From positions 248,001-312,000 of the forward strand of contig JANUWI010000020.1 in the NCBI GenBank assembly GCA_025504975.1: a stretch of DNA of 64,000 nucleotides, read 5' to 3'. This stretch comes from Plenodomus lindquistii. Taxonomy: Eukaryota > Ascomycota > Dothideomycetes > Pleosporales > Leptosphaeriaceae. The position numbers were made by a program, and so were the translations under genes. The notes under the pieces are model-generated. The model was not told the DNA's origin, did no database searches, and worked only from the letters and a program-made list of their open reading frames with translations. Positions 11,140 to 20,227 of the stretch are shown one piece after another; position 1 is the first letter of the stretch, and each line of letters opens with the position of its first letter.

Positions 11140-11990
11140 GGCTTGGTGATTAGCTGAGTTCTAACACGGTGCGAGAGGAATAGGGCAGAGATCGCGTACT
11201 TGGTGTGCGGGCGGGGGCGAGTTGAGATATCTGCGAGAAATATCTCGAAATGCGTTCTTGACGCTCGCCAAGTCTACCATGACACTGTCCAAGTGTACTT
11301 GCGGCAGCTTGGATCGTGGCCACCAGGGAAGTCCAGTGACGTTACGAGAAGATGGAGCGTGGCAAGTAGCTCGGAGACAGTTGGTGGGACAATCATGGCG
11401 GATGAGATGGAGATGCGTAGAGCGAGGGCAGGCGGCATGCAGCCCTAATCTCGTCGCTGTCTGCTTCGCAACTACCGATGCGGAAAATTGTGTACATTGC
11501 CATGTTGCGAGATAGCCTGAGAGGCGGCGGGGGCAGGGAGATGAAATGGTTGGGCTTGTGCGTAGGAAGGGCAGGGGTGGATGAAGAACATGCACGTGTT
11601 CGGGGCATTCTCCTGTAATTGGGTGGGTAAGTCGCATGCGCGCTTCGTGGCCATCGAGTCCCGTCCCCCCTCCCCCCCCCCCCCCCCCTCCTGCATCTCC
11701 CAGCGCGGCGGCATCACCCAATCCCGTAGTCCACCGCCGAGGCCTGCGTTTGACTGGAAACCGCTCTAGTGCTGGCTAAAGAAGTTAAGGTTGTGGCCCG
11801 GTGCAGCCCCGCCAAAGTCTAGGTGTTGCATTGTTTGCGCATGTTGCGTGCAGTTGCGGCATTAGGCCCGGGAGGTGTGCGAAAGGGTTGGACAGGTTGT
11901 GCCCCGGAACTCGGCCCCCGTGAGGCGGTAGGCGGCCAAAACTGGACCAGATCCGCCCAGAACCAATCGCTCGTCCTCGACGCGCGCTGC
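11140..11990. other. Unassigned segment with poly(C) tract
   Basis: No recognised gene. Overlapping frames on both strands are low complexity. A homopolymer of about 17 C lies at 11672-11688 (plus strand), a likely assembly and slippage hot spot. Confidence 0.35.
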
Positions 11991-12004
11991 TCAAGGTTGC
12001 ACTC

Positions 12005-12367
12005 GTGTGACCGGAAGGTGTTGTCGTTGCCTTGGTAGTCTTTCCAGTAGATGGACATGTATGTTAGGAGGGAGGGGGACGAGGCGGAGATGATGAAGGT
12101 TATGTTGGTGTAGGCGCGGGTGGGGTCGCATTTTGCGTCGTGGGTACCGTCGCAGCGGTCGGGCCTGGGGGTGGGGTTGTTAGCTGGTGTGTTTGGGGAG
12201 TTGGAAGAGAGGGAGACATACCATAGGCCGTGAAGTGTCCAGCTGTCATCTGGTCCTGTGGCGGGCGCCGTATTCCAGAATTGTGTCTGTAGGAGTTGTC
12301 CACCGGGTGCGTTGAAGCAGCAGAGATTCTCGACGACAGTTGTGTTGTGACAGCTTAACTGCGGCAT
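12005..12367 (-). pseudogene. Truncated RNase T2 family gene
   Basis: On the minus strand SCHNTTVVENLCCFNAPGGQ begins a stretch typical of secreted fungal RNase T2 enzymes, which cut single-stranded RNA through two His-containing active-site segments (CAS-I and CAS-II). CAS-I (WTLHGLW) is preserved. It is followed by a canonical intron at 12165-12221 (57 bp, GTATGT donor, GCTAAC branch, CAG acceptor); splicing it joins HGLW directly to PDRCDG. CAS-II is damaged: both Trp positions and the downstream Lys and His are changed, and homology stops there. The signal peptide region is missing, with a stop just upstream of the first ATG at 12367. It is a fragment with both ends lost, on the same strand as its decayed neighbours. 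Confidence 0.7.
12165..12221 (-). other. Retained canonical intron of the RNase T2 fragment
   Basis: 57 bp: GTATGT donor at 12221-12216, GCTAAC branch site, CAG acceptor ending at 12165. It restores the frame across the conserved HGLW/PDRCDG junction, which shows that the fragment derives from genomic DNA and not from a spliced transcript. Confidence 0.75.
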
Positions 12368-14034
12368 GCTGGGTTACGTTGTCCCATTCGTGGGAGAATA
12401 TGATCTGGCGCGGTGGCACGTCGTTCTGATCGCAGTCTTGCCGGTCGTGGTGACCTCGATCTGGCGTGTTCAATGAAGTTGTCCTCGTCCGGAGTGACTT
12501 CGTAGTCCTTGCCAAAGACGTCAGGCTAGCGCGCGGGCTCCTTGTCGTCACTGTTGCGGCGCTGCATGGCGGCGAGCGGTCCTGCGAGCGCGCGTGCGAC
12601 GGCGTGGTTGGGTTGGCTGGGAGCGCAGACGTCCACACATGCTGGTACCCCCGGTATAACGATTGGCTATGGCTGCTCGAGCCACCCGCCAATGCCCCTC
12701 ACACGCAGCGGCCCCCGCGGGGCAGCGAGTCAGTGTTCACGCTACACGGCTGACGCTGCACGCACGCACTCCCCGGGCCATGTGTGAAGCGGCAAAAGAG
12801 ATCTTGCCGTTGATGGCAAGCGCAATGTTTCCATCACCCCTGATCCCAGTAACATCATCACCCCCCCCAACATTCATCTATCCTCCCATCTCATTTCACG
12901 TGGATCAGACGTCCCGAATAAGTTACAACCGCCTGTCAACCCCCCCACACGGTATCCAAACCCGAACACAAAAGGAACCTCTACGCAACCATCGCCCCAT
13001 CTCTTCCGAATTCTTCATCACCTGCCCTATCCCACACCGGCCTGATCTCCACCTCGCTTCGTTTTCCCTGGCTTTGCCGTCATCGTCTCATTATCAACCT
13101 CCTCTCAAAATCTCCATTCTCCGCGCTCCTCGCCTACATACGCCGACCCAGCCAAACTTATCGAGCGCATTGCATCGTGTTGCATATCTTTCTGTTGTAC
13201 GTCGACACGAAACCTCCCGTTGCAAGGATGGGGGGGGTCAAGTCTCGGTTAGGTGACAGCCTGACAGGTCAATGCTGGTGTGCGAACCCTGCAGGAAGAG
13301 GTGACAGGCGAGAGGATATGATGTCTCAAATAGGCCAATGCTCTCAATTTGGTCAATGCTGGTGTGTGTGCAACAACACAACATTGCTTCTTGTGCCCCC
13401 GGATAGGTGTTGTGCCTGAGCGGGGACAGGAGAGACAAACCCCATGCATCCTGTCCCGTTCAAGTACGAGTGCGACAGGCAGCAAGTTCCACCAATTGGG
13501 CTACCTGGTCAGGATTGTTCTCCATGTCGTGCGAGCTGCAGAAGTCTCTGAATCAGAACTTGATGCATATGCACATAGTGAGCAGTGGTTGTGTCGTGTG
13601 ATCCAAGAACCGGTCTGCATATCTGCTTGATGACACCTGCTACACATTAATCTCTACGTTGTGCTGACGTTGTACGAACCAGCATCTTAACATGCACTGC
13701 GACAACCGCTGCAGGACACGATAGTCTACAGCTTTAACTGGGACAATATTGGTGCATTATCTGCATTGCACTTCACGGCGATGTAGAGCTTCACGTGGTG
13801 GTGGGCTCTATAGAGATAGGAAGCGGGCGGGCAGCTGGGGGTCGAATATAGAGGAGAATTGGATCGATCCGCGCGCTGGCTAGCATCCACAATACCTACA
13901 CAAAGTAACAGCGTTCTCTGTTGGTAGAGAGTTCACCTCTTCTTGCTATTCATTCTTGGCCCTTCTACGACTTCTCCATGTACCAGCTTTGGCCTTGCCG
14001 TCTTTGCCTCTTGCGCTCCGTCGTACTCATTCTC
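12368..14034. other. Intergenic stretch with short repeats
   Basis: No gene recognised. 12830-13160 (plus) is C-rich and pyrimidine-rich, like fungal promoters or 5' leaders; the long frame across it (12663-13256) is low complexity. A 16-bp direct repeat GGTCAATGCTGGTGTG occurs at 13267-13282 and 13351-13366. The last part (13640-14034) lies upstream of the orphan gene and should hold its promoter. Confidence 0.4.
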
Positions 14035-15471
14035 ATGTCAGGTCCAATGGAAGTCTCACCGTACGACTCCCAGCCAGTCCTCCAGCCTGCTCGCATCCCC
14101 GCTGCGGTCCCGTCCACACGTCTTGACGCAAACGTCAACGCCCCTACGCCGCTCTCCAACGAGACGCAACAAGCTCTTTGGAAATTGTACGAATACTACA
14201 AGCAGAAGCTTGAATCCCTTCTAAAAGAGGCATTCAACTCTGTTGACCTCCCATGGCTAGTACCAGGGTGGCCTGAGTGGAAAGTCGAGCTGTGGGTCAG
14301 CAGCTTCAGGCTTATCGTTGAGGACGTCGTCGCTGGCAGCAGGCTGCTCAGAGGCAACGCCAACGCCAACAATTACGGTTTCCGCGCACTGAGTCAACTT
14401 CGTCACGAAGGGCAGACCAAACTTTCCACAGAAGTAGCAGACCAGCTCCAGAAAGAGTGGGACCATGTCGAAATGCGCCTCTTCGAAACAAGTCTCACTC
14501 TGCACTCCATCCACGTGCGGTTAGAATTACCAGCCTTGACCTTCCTGCCGCAGAGACTCAAGGACTGTATGTGTGCTGGGCTTATGCTCTTAGACCCTCA
14601 CATATGTGTGCCAGGGGATGAGGCTGGGCTTACTCAAGCTCTGTGCCTAAGCCTTCCACGTCCAACAATCCTCCCCGTCCCTATGTTAGGTGCACATCTG
14701 TTGAAGCGTAGAGATGCGCTAGTGCAGCCCTACAAGGATTGGACCCTGGACCGCGTGCGTGAGTTCGTGGGACAGAACAACTTCCCCGAGTTCGTACGAG
14801 CGTGGATGCGTGGCATTTCTATCACCTTGCGGCCACAAGATATGGACTTTTTTGTAAATGCGGACCCATTTACACTAGGAATGCCGCTTGCGATGCACGT
14901 CTTAAAAATCCAACTCTGTATCAACACCGACGCATCTCTTGCATGCATGCCCGCTCTCAAGGAAACAACCACTGCCACTATGGATTTTGTCGCACAGTTG
15001 CCGGACCCGCAAGGATGTACAGTGTTCATTGATGTCTTCCGCTCTGTTCCTGGACATTCCAACTCCCGAGTTGCGTTCCATGAAGACGGTCTGGATGCTG
15101 CTTCACGCATGATGCATTTTCTTGCCCGAGGCTGTTTCTCTGCCTTGCCAGACAAATTGAACGAGTTGCTGGTGGAGCTTCGTATCTGGCGATGCTCCAA
15201 GCCACAGCGTGTGCCTGCAAGCGACTTTCTCTGGCTCCAGCGGTCCACTCTCGCGACCCTTAGCATCCGGCAATGGCGTGGGTTGGCGAAAGCATCTGCG
15301 GCAAAGCGAGAGAAAGATCCAAACTACTCGAGCGATGACGCGACGTCTGTTCCCTACTGGGAGCGTTTATGGATTAACCAGAGTTGCTCAAAACCTGACT
15401 ATTTCCCTTACCCCGACGGATATGGGATCCCTCGTCATATCACCTTGACGGATCGCACCAGCCCCACGTGA
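14035..15471 (+). CDS. Orphan protein, about 478 aa, function unknown
   Basis: A long uninterrupted frame. In-frame ATGs lie at 13978 (497 aa) and 14035 (478 aa). I prefer 14035 because the extra 19 residues are hydrophobic, lie just after a pyrimidine-rich TCAG-ending stretch and may be untranslated leader; a signal anchor is the alternative. The protein is soluble-looking, rich in Leu and Trp, with mixed alpha-helical stretches (LWKLYEYYKQKLESLLKEAF near the start; FPEFVRAWMRGISI in the middle) and no membrane segment. A possible in-frame intron with a GTATGT donor starts at 14567, near residue 178, but an acceptor is not obvious. I recognise no domain. It lies alone between decayed genes and a pogo transposon. 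No in-frame nonsense, so it is likely under selection or recently arrived. Confidence 0.65.
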   Translation: MSGPMEVSPYDSQPVLQPARIPAAVPSTRLDANVNAPTPLSNETQQALWKLYEYYKQKLESLLKEAFNSVDLPWLVPGWPEWKVELWVSSFRLIVEDVVAGSRLLRGNANANNYGFRALSQLRHEGQTKLSTEVADQLQKEWDHVEMRLFETSLTLHSIHVRLELPALTFLPQRLKDCMCAGLMLLDPHICVPGDEAGLTQALCLSLPRPTILPVPMLGAHLLKRRDALVQPYKDWTLDRVREFVGQNNFPEFVRAWMRGISITLRPQDMDFFVNADPFTLGMPLAMHVLKIQLCINTDASLACMPALKETTTATMDFVAQLPDPQGCTVFIDVFRSVPGHSNSRVAFHEDGLDAASRMMHFLARGCFSALPDKLNELLVELRIWRCSKPQRVPASDFLWLQRSTLATLSIRQWRGLAKASAAKREKDPNYSSDDATSVPYWERLWINQSCSKPDYFPYPDGYGIPRHITLTDRTSPT

Positions 15472-16042
15472 GCCGTCGAGTACAGCCCGGTAAAGTCACG
15501 TTGGATCGAACCTCTCCTAGTACATGTATCATACCGAAGCAGAGTATACCAACGGTGGAAGACGATCTGCGCATTCTTGATGCGCCAATGGCTTGATGTT
15601 TCCATATTACGATACGAAAGCAATCTGGGGTTCAATCCGGTGCGACATTACCCTATAGTGGTTGTGCGATGGGGTATTATATACTACTAGAATGGTCTCA
15701 GCGCGTGTGGAGTAATGTGGTATGCAGGGAAGCCAGTAATATTGCAACTCAGGTTGGTGGATGTGTCATTACGGATTTTTAGCATAACTTAGGTACTATA
15801 GCTATGCAGTTGGCTCATACGTGAACATAACCATTGCTGTTGTCCGCTTCAACTTTAGCACTTGGCTCCTCAGCGCATACCTACCCGTACGTTCACTGCT
15901 TGTGAACCTCCTTGCAGTAGTAGTAATGCAATTAGCCCCTTACGTATACGTTCGCATTATGACGGCAAGAATTAACAGTACTGGACCATCCCCAGAGTGC
16001 TTTTGCTGTCTGGGCTTGGTAGCACTTAGGATTAAATTATTA
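15472..16042. other. Intergenic, no gene seen
   Basis: Only short frames. A GGGGTTCAATCC string near 15628 resembles a tRNA T-loop but has no supporting stem or A box. The sequence becomes AT-rich towards the pogo insertion site at 16041. Confidence 0.5.
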
Positions 16043-16081
16043 ACGTATTCTACCACCGAGCCGGACACACCACCGAGCCGG
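16043..16081 (+). repeat. Left terminal inverted repeat of the pogo element
   Basis: 39 bp, matching the reverse complement of 17851-17889 with a single mismatch near position 11. It contains two direct copies of a 16-bp box and is flanked on the left by TA at 16041-16042. Confidence 0.9.
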
Positions 16082-16122
16082 ACAGTTTCTATTGGCATTA
16101 TGAACACCACAGTCTACACGAT

Positions 16123-17817
16123 ATGCCTCGACAACGCAACGCGATATCGATTCAAACTGAAGGACAGTTAGAACTTGCTCGTTTGGCCTTTGAGTCCGGC
16201 CAATTTAAAAGCCAACGGGCCGCCGCTGCAGCCTTCGGAGTTGATCATCAGAGGCTCTCTGATCGAATCAACGGAATCGCGCCACGCTCCCAAACTCGAC
16301 CCGGTATCCAGAAACTCACTGCCACTGAAGAGCAGACGATTGTCCGACATATTCTTGACCTCGATTCGCGAGGGTTTGCGCCCCGGCTGTGCGAGGTGGA
16401 AGATATGGCCAATAAGATACTGGGGGTATGCGACGGGACACCGGTGGGCAAGCACTGGGCTGAGCGCTTCGTGACGCGCTCCGGCGAGCTCAAGATGGCT
16501 TTCAATCGAGCAAAGGTTAGGCAGAGGATAAGGCAGGAGGATCCAGAGATTATTGGCGCGTGGTTCAAGCTCGTGGAGGAGACAAAAGCCAAGTACGGCG
16601 TCCACGACAACGACGTCCACAACTTCGACGAGACTGGCTTCCAGATGGGCGTAATTGGGTCTATGAAAGTCGTCACAGGCTCTGAGAGACGCAATCGGCC
16701 AGACCTCATCCAGCCAGGCGATCGCGAGTGGGTTACCGCCATCCAGAGCATATGCGCCTCTGGGGATGCAACCCCGCCTTTCATTATCTACAAAGGACGC
16801 GTACACATCTCTGCGTGGTACGAGGAGGCCGGTATCCCTCACAATTGGAAGGTCTCAGTCTCTGAGAACGGCTGGACAAACAACGCGCTTAGGCTGGAGT
16901 GGTTGAAGCACTTTGACGCGCATACAAAGGCGCGAAAGGTGGGGGCATACCGGTTGCTGATCTTGGACGGCGACGAGAGCCACCTCAACCAAGAGTTCAA
17001 GGACTACTGCGTGGAAAATAAGATCCTAACACTCTGTATGCCCCCCCATTCATCCCACATCCTCCAGCCACTTGATGTGGTGTGTTTCTCGCCGTTGAAG
17101 CGCAGGTACTCCCAACGCGTGCGAGACTTGGCACGCCAACGCGTCTTCCACATCAACAAGGAGGGCTTCCTCCCCGCCTTTAAAGACGCGTTTTTTGACG
17201 TGTTTACGGTTGACAATTGTCGAAAGGCCTTTGAGGCGTCAGGGCTAGTCCCTACCAACGCACAGGTGGTGCTAGATCGCCTTGATTCCCGGATACGTAC
17301 CCCACCTCAACCCTCCCCGCCGGCAGACCCATGGCAATCCAAGACTCCGAGCAACACTCATGAATTTGGGTCTCAGTCGAAGCTCGTACGCGAGTCCTTT
17401 ACTCGGTCGCCTGTAACTGCACAGGCTGGCTTCTCACAGCTTGTGAAAGGTGCTGAGAACATGCTGCATGAAAACGTTCTTCAAGCAGCCCGTATTCGCG
17501 AGCTTGAGGAGCAATTGGCAGAGATGACGAAGAGGAAGGGGCGCAAGAGGAAGAGGATCCATCAGGGAGTTAATCTTGAGTACGGTGCCGGGTCGCAGGC
17601 TGCTACAGCCTCGACTGCGGCGCCTGCTCTATCGAAACGTGCGCGTGGTGGTGGTGGTCAAGCACCTGCTCAACCAGGTGTCCGACGCTGTGGCAATTGT
17701 GGAGGGACTGGGCACAACGCTCGTACGTGCCAGAAAGGTTCAGAAAGTACTTCTGAATCAGATGCGAGCTCTATAGCGGTAGAGTCAGATGTTGATAGTA
17801 ATGATAATGACGATTGA
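16123..17817 (+). CDS. Pogo/Fot-type transposase with CCHC zinc knuckle
   Basis: 564 aa from ATG 16123, 80 bp inside the left terminus, to TGA 17817, with no intron evident. Residues about 8-55 form a psq-type helix-turn-helix and about 62-130 a CENP-B-like DNA-binding domain. The DDE nuclease covers about 160-345: first Asp at 169 (HNFDETGFQMG), second at 282 (LLILDGDESHL), third at 318 (PPHSSHILQPLDVV), the DDD set of pogo elements. It cuts and pastes the element at TA sites in the nucleus. Two oddities: the second motif reads DGDESH where DGHGSH is common, and the C-terminus adds a coiled coil (450-470), a basic stretch (470-480), a zinc knuckle CGNCGGTGHNARTC (523-536) and an acidic Ser/Asp tail. 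Likely intact and functional. Confidence 0.93.
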   Translation: MPRQRNAISIQTEGQLELARLAFESGQFKSQRAAAAAFGVDHQRLSDRINGIAPRSQTRPGIQKLTATEEQTIVRHILDLDSRGFAPRLCEVEDMANKILGVCDGTPVGKHWAERFVTRSGELKMAFNRAKVRQRIRQEDPEIIGAWFKLVEETKAKYGVHDNDVHNFDETGFQMGVIGSMKVVTGSERRNRPDLIQPGDREWVTAIQSICASGDATPPFIIYKGRVHISAWYEEAGIPHNWKVSVSENGWTNNALRLEWLKHFDAHTKARKVGAYRLLILDGDESHLNQEFKDYCVENKILTLCMPPHSSHILQPLDVVCFSPLKRRYSQRVRDLARQRVFHINKEGFLPAFKDAFFDVFTVDNCRKAFEASGLVPTNAQVVLDRLDSRIRTPPQPSPPADPWQSKTPSNTHEFGSQSKLVRESFTRSPVTAQAGFSQLVKGAENMLHENVLQAARIRELEEQLAEMTKRKGRKRKRIHQGVNLEYGAGSQAATASTAAPALSKRARGGGGQAPAQPGVRRCGNCGGTGHNARTCQKGSESTSESDASSIAVESDVDSNDNDD

Positions 17818-17850
17818 AAACATGGTGTTCATGATGCCAAGGAAAAGTGG

Positions 17851-17889
17851 CCGGCTCGGTGGTGTGTCCGGCTCGGTGGTGGAATACGT
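17851..17889 (-). repeat. Right terminal inverted repeat of the pogo element
   Basis: 39 bp ending GAATACGT, followed by TA at 17890-17891. Partner of 16043-16081. Confidence 0.9.
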
Positions 17890-17891
17890 TA

Positions 17892-19730
17892 TGCACCACT
17901 TCTTCTCAACGTTCAAGGCAAACGATATTGTTTTCCCTTCCGCTCACTTCCTACCTCCTCCTTTCCTACTCTGGTCCCAGACTACTTCGCGTAGATCACA
18001 ATCCATGTTCTCTTCACGCTCGGCAAGGAGACCCTTCGTCGTGCAAGTGTCACACACCACCACCATTTTCCAAGTCCAAACTTGACCCCATCTGAAGCCA
18101 ATAATCAGTACAATGGAGCCTATCCTGCCACCTGAGAAAATCAACGACGATTCCAAGCCGCGGCCTCACCTACTACTGCTTAATGAACGCGAAGTACTGC
18201 AGGGAGATAGCAGGGCGGAGAATACGGCATATGCCAACAGCTGCAAGCGCCTTGGTTTGTCGTGTAGGATTGAGGATGACCGCGACCAACTACAGCACGG
18301 CCCTGGCGCTCTGCTTGGAGCACTGTGAGCTTGGCACGAATGACGATGACAACACTGCACTCTTGCAATTCCGTCTAGAGTGGCATTTTCCATCAATTTC
18401 AGGCTGTTGACTTTCGAAGTTTAGGGAGAGGTCGTCATCGACGATGCAATAGCCGTGCGCGCGCCTACCTGTTGGGTCTTCGAGCCCCAGAGGCCAGATT
18501 GTTGGGGTGGTTAAGTCGACCAACATCCAGACGGAGAGAAACGATCAATTAATCAACCAACGGCGGAAGATGAATCATGGACTGACTCCCGTGCAAGGGC
18601 AACAGCTAGGCACGTAGGATGAACGAGAAGAACGTGTTGGCTCGGATAGACTTGGCCTGTGTCTTCTCCTTCATCGATTGTCTGGGGATTGCGCTATGCA
18701 TAAAGCGGGCTCTGGCAAGCGGCTTCTGGCAATGGCGGCTCTAGCTCGGGGCTGTTGTCTAGGGCCGTGTGATTATAGTGCTCGCCCTTATCTTCCTCTT
18801 CTTCCTTGTCGTTGTTGTGCTCGCTCTCTTCTTCTTCTTCTTCTTCTTCTTCTTCTTCTTCTTCTTCTTCTTCTTCTTCTTCTTCTTCTTCTTCTTCTTC
18901 TTCTTCTTCTTCTTCTTCTTCTTCGCCGCTTCTTCGCCGCATTCGCCGTTCCCTTCGAGCCGCTGCCGCGCCAAACGAACGTCCGGGTCGTCTAGACGGC
19001 AACAGCTTATTGTTGTAATTTGGCGAAAAGCAAGGTCTCAACGCAGGAGCAGCTCAGTGATTGCATGCCTAGTAATGTGAGGCGTAAGGCAAGGTCTGCT
19101 GATCCAGAGAAGGGTTATGCAGGCAGGTCCAGGCACATTCAGGCGTCTTAATGGGGTGAAGTGCAGGTAGACTTGTCAAAGTATCGCAGTAAACGCACAC
19201 GTGGGTCAATCTTGGAACACCGCAGGGCGATGCGCGGCGCAAGCGGCGATTATAAGAGGTTAGGAAGTGATAATTCTAGCACGACGCGCGCGGCTGAAGG
19301 TTAATGCGCATCGACGGCCCGTGTTGAAGTAGCCAGAGCGATTGGGCGTTGCAAAGGCGCCGTTGTAGGCGTGCGATAATTTAGAGGGCGAGTCGAAGAC
19401 CGAATAGAGACCTGGGGATGCTTTGTTTAGCACGTCGTGTTGACGTTGTTGGGCGTGTGGTATATCAGATGCAAGACGCTCCAACTTACACTTCACACCA
19501 CCACCTTGCTGTCCCGCATTCGCATGCGCATTCAGAAAGGGCGACCGCGCATCAACAGGCCCCGCCCCATTCGTCCACTCAAAGTCTATGGGCGTCGTCG
19601 ACGGCCGGTGGGGGTAATGTGAAAGTGAACCAACTAGTGCTGGACCGACAATGAGGTATCCCGAATGTCGCGGTGGTGGGAATGCAGGCACGTGAGCACA
19701 CTGCGTTTATGTTCGGCGACGTTTTACAAT
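17892..19730. other. Intergenic stretch, no gene seen
   Basis: Short frames only, apart from frames created by the (TTC)n microsatellite at 18828-18924, which read as poly-Glu, poly-Lys, poly-Ser or poly-Phe in different frames and are not genes. Confidence 0.45.
18828..18924. repeat. (TTC)n microsatellite, about 32 units
   Basis: A nearly perfect run of TTC about 97 bp long, followed by TTCGCC variants to about 18945. Purine/pyrimidine asymmetric tracts of this kind can form triplex DNA. Confidence 0.97.
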
Positions 19731-19734
19731 GGAG

Positions 19735-20227
19735 ACGCCGTCGTCACCACCTGACCCTCTCCCGATACGGCGTAGCGCGGGAGCTGGTCGGTGGCCGCCA
19801 AAGTGAGCCTTGGGGTGGTTGGGCATGTTTATTGATGTGAGGGGCGCTGAGTTCGTTGGTTCGAATCCAGCAGCAATTCAAAACCACCTTGTGTGGTGAT
19901 CAAGGCTGTAGCGGCTAGACACTCGGCTTAACACGGGGGAGGTGAACGCGCTACTTGTTCCTACAAGGTTTTACTCTGAGGGTACAAGGCATATGCGTTA
20001 TAAAACCCGAAGGATTATAGCGTGGAAGGAAGACAGCACGTAAACAAGCTCGTGGGCGGCATGAAATAAGGGGAGACGTCACAACCTGCGGTGACGATCC
20101 TTATAACTACTTTTACCCATGAACAGGTACACTTGGGAACCCCAGGGCGATACCCGTCGAATAGTCACCCCCGGGAGTGCAGCAAGTAGACGTTAAATAT
20201 ATCAATCAATCAATCAATCAATCAATG
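19735..20227 (+). mobile_element. SINE-like element sharing its tail with the LINE
   Basis: The plus strand carries a perfect RNA polymerase III B box, GGTTCGAATCC, at 19858-19868, embedded in a sequence that folds as a tRNA T arm: GTTGG pairs with CCAGC around the TTCGAAT loop. A possible A box (TAGCGCGGGAGCTGG, from about 19773) lies 85 bp upstream; that spacing is long and the match is imperfect. After a body of unknown origin, the last 110 bp (20115-20227) match the 3' end of the LINE at 1957-2070, ending in AGTAGACGTTAAAT and about seven ATCA units. tRNA-like head, unrelated body and LINE-like tail is the classic SINE layout. The 5' boundary is not fixed and no target duplication was found. 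Confidence 0.65.
20115..20227 (+). repeat. LINE-like 3' tail with (ATCA)n
   Basis: ACCCATGAACAGGTACACTT begins a block of about 95 bp that aligns with the inverted copy at 1961-2070, at roughly 85-90% identity by eye, with one 2-base gap, ending in a 30-bp ATCA microsatellite. The microsatellites have different lengths, as expected when the tail is rebuilt at each insertion. Confidence 0.85.

Larger units (their letters stand above)
16043..17889 (+). mobile_element. Fot/pogo-type DNA transposon, apparently complete
   Basis: 1847 bp bounded by inverted repeats. The left end starts ACGTATTCTACCACCGAGCC and extends to about 16081; the right end (17851-17889) is its reverse complement with one mismatch over 39 bp. 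A TA dinucleotide flanks each side (16041-16042 and 17890-17891), the target duplication expected for Tc1/mariner superfamily elements. Each inverted repeat holds two tandem copies of a 16-bp box, ACCACCGAGCCGGACA, at 17-bp spacing (16052-16067 and 16069-16084), likely transposase binding sites. One uninterrupted transposase gene fills the inside. Unlike its surroundings it shows no nonsense change, so it may be a recent arrival and potentially active. Confidence 0.92.

Noticed and set aside
12663..13256. Plus-strand frame of 197 codons
   Set aside because: Pro/Ser/His-rich translation of C-rich promoter-like DNA, no motif; its first part overlaps antisense decay products.
14567..14613. Intron in the orphan gene (GTATGT...CCAG)
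   Set aside because: No branch site is convincing and the frame stays open through it, so it was mentioned but not used in the gene model.
15621..15650. Possible tRNA T arm (GGGGTTCAATCC)
   Set aside because: The stem does not pair and there is no A box or cloverleaf upstream.
16168..16842. Minus-strand frames of 224 and 178 codons
   Set aside because: Shadows of the pogo transposase gene.
18694..19080. Open frames of 70-115 codons around 18.7-19.1 kb on both strands
   Set aside because: They exist only because a (TTC)n run stays open in every frame, giving poly-Glu, Lys, Ser, Phe or Leu.
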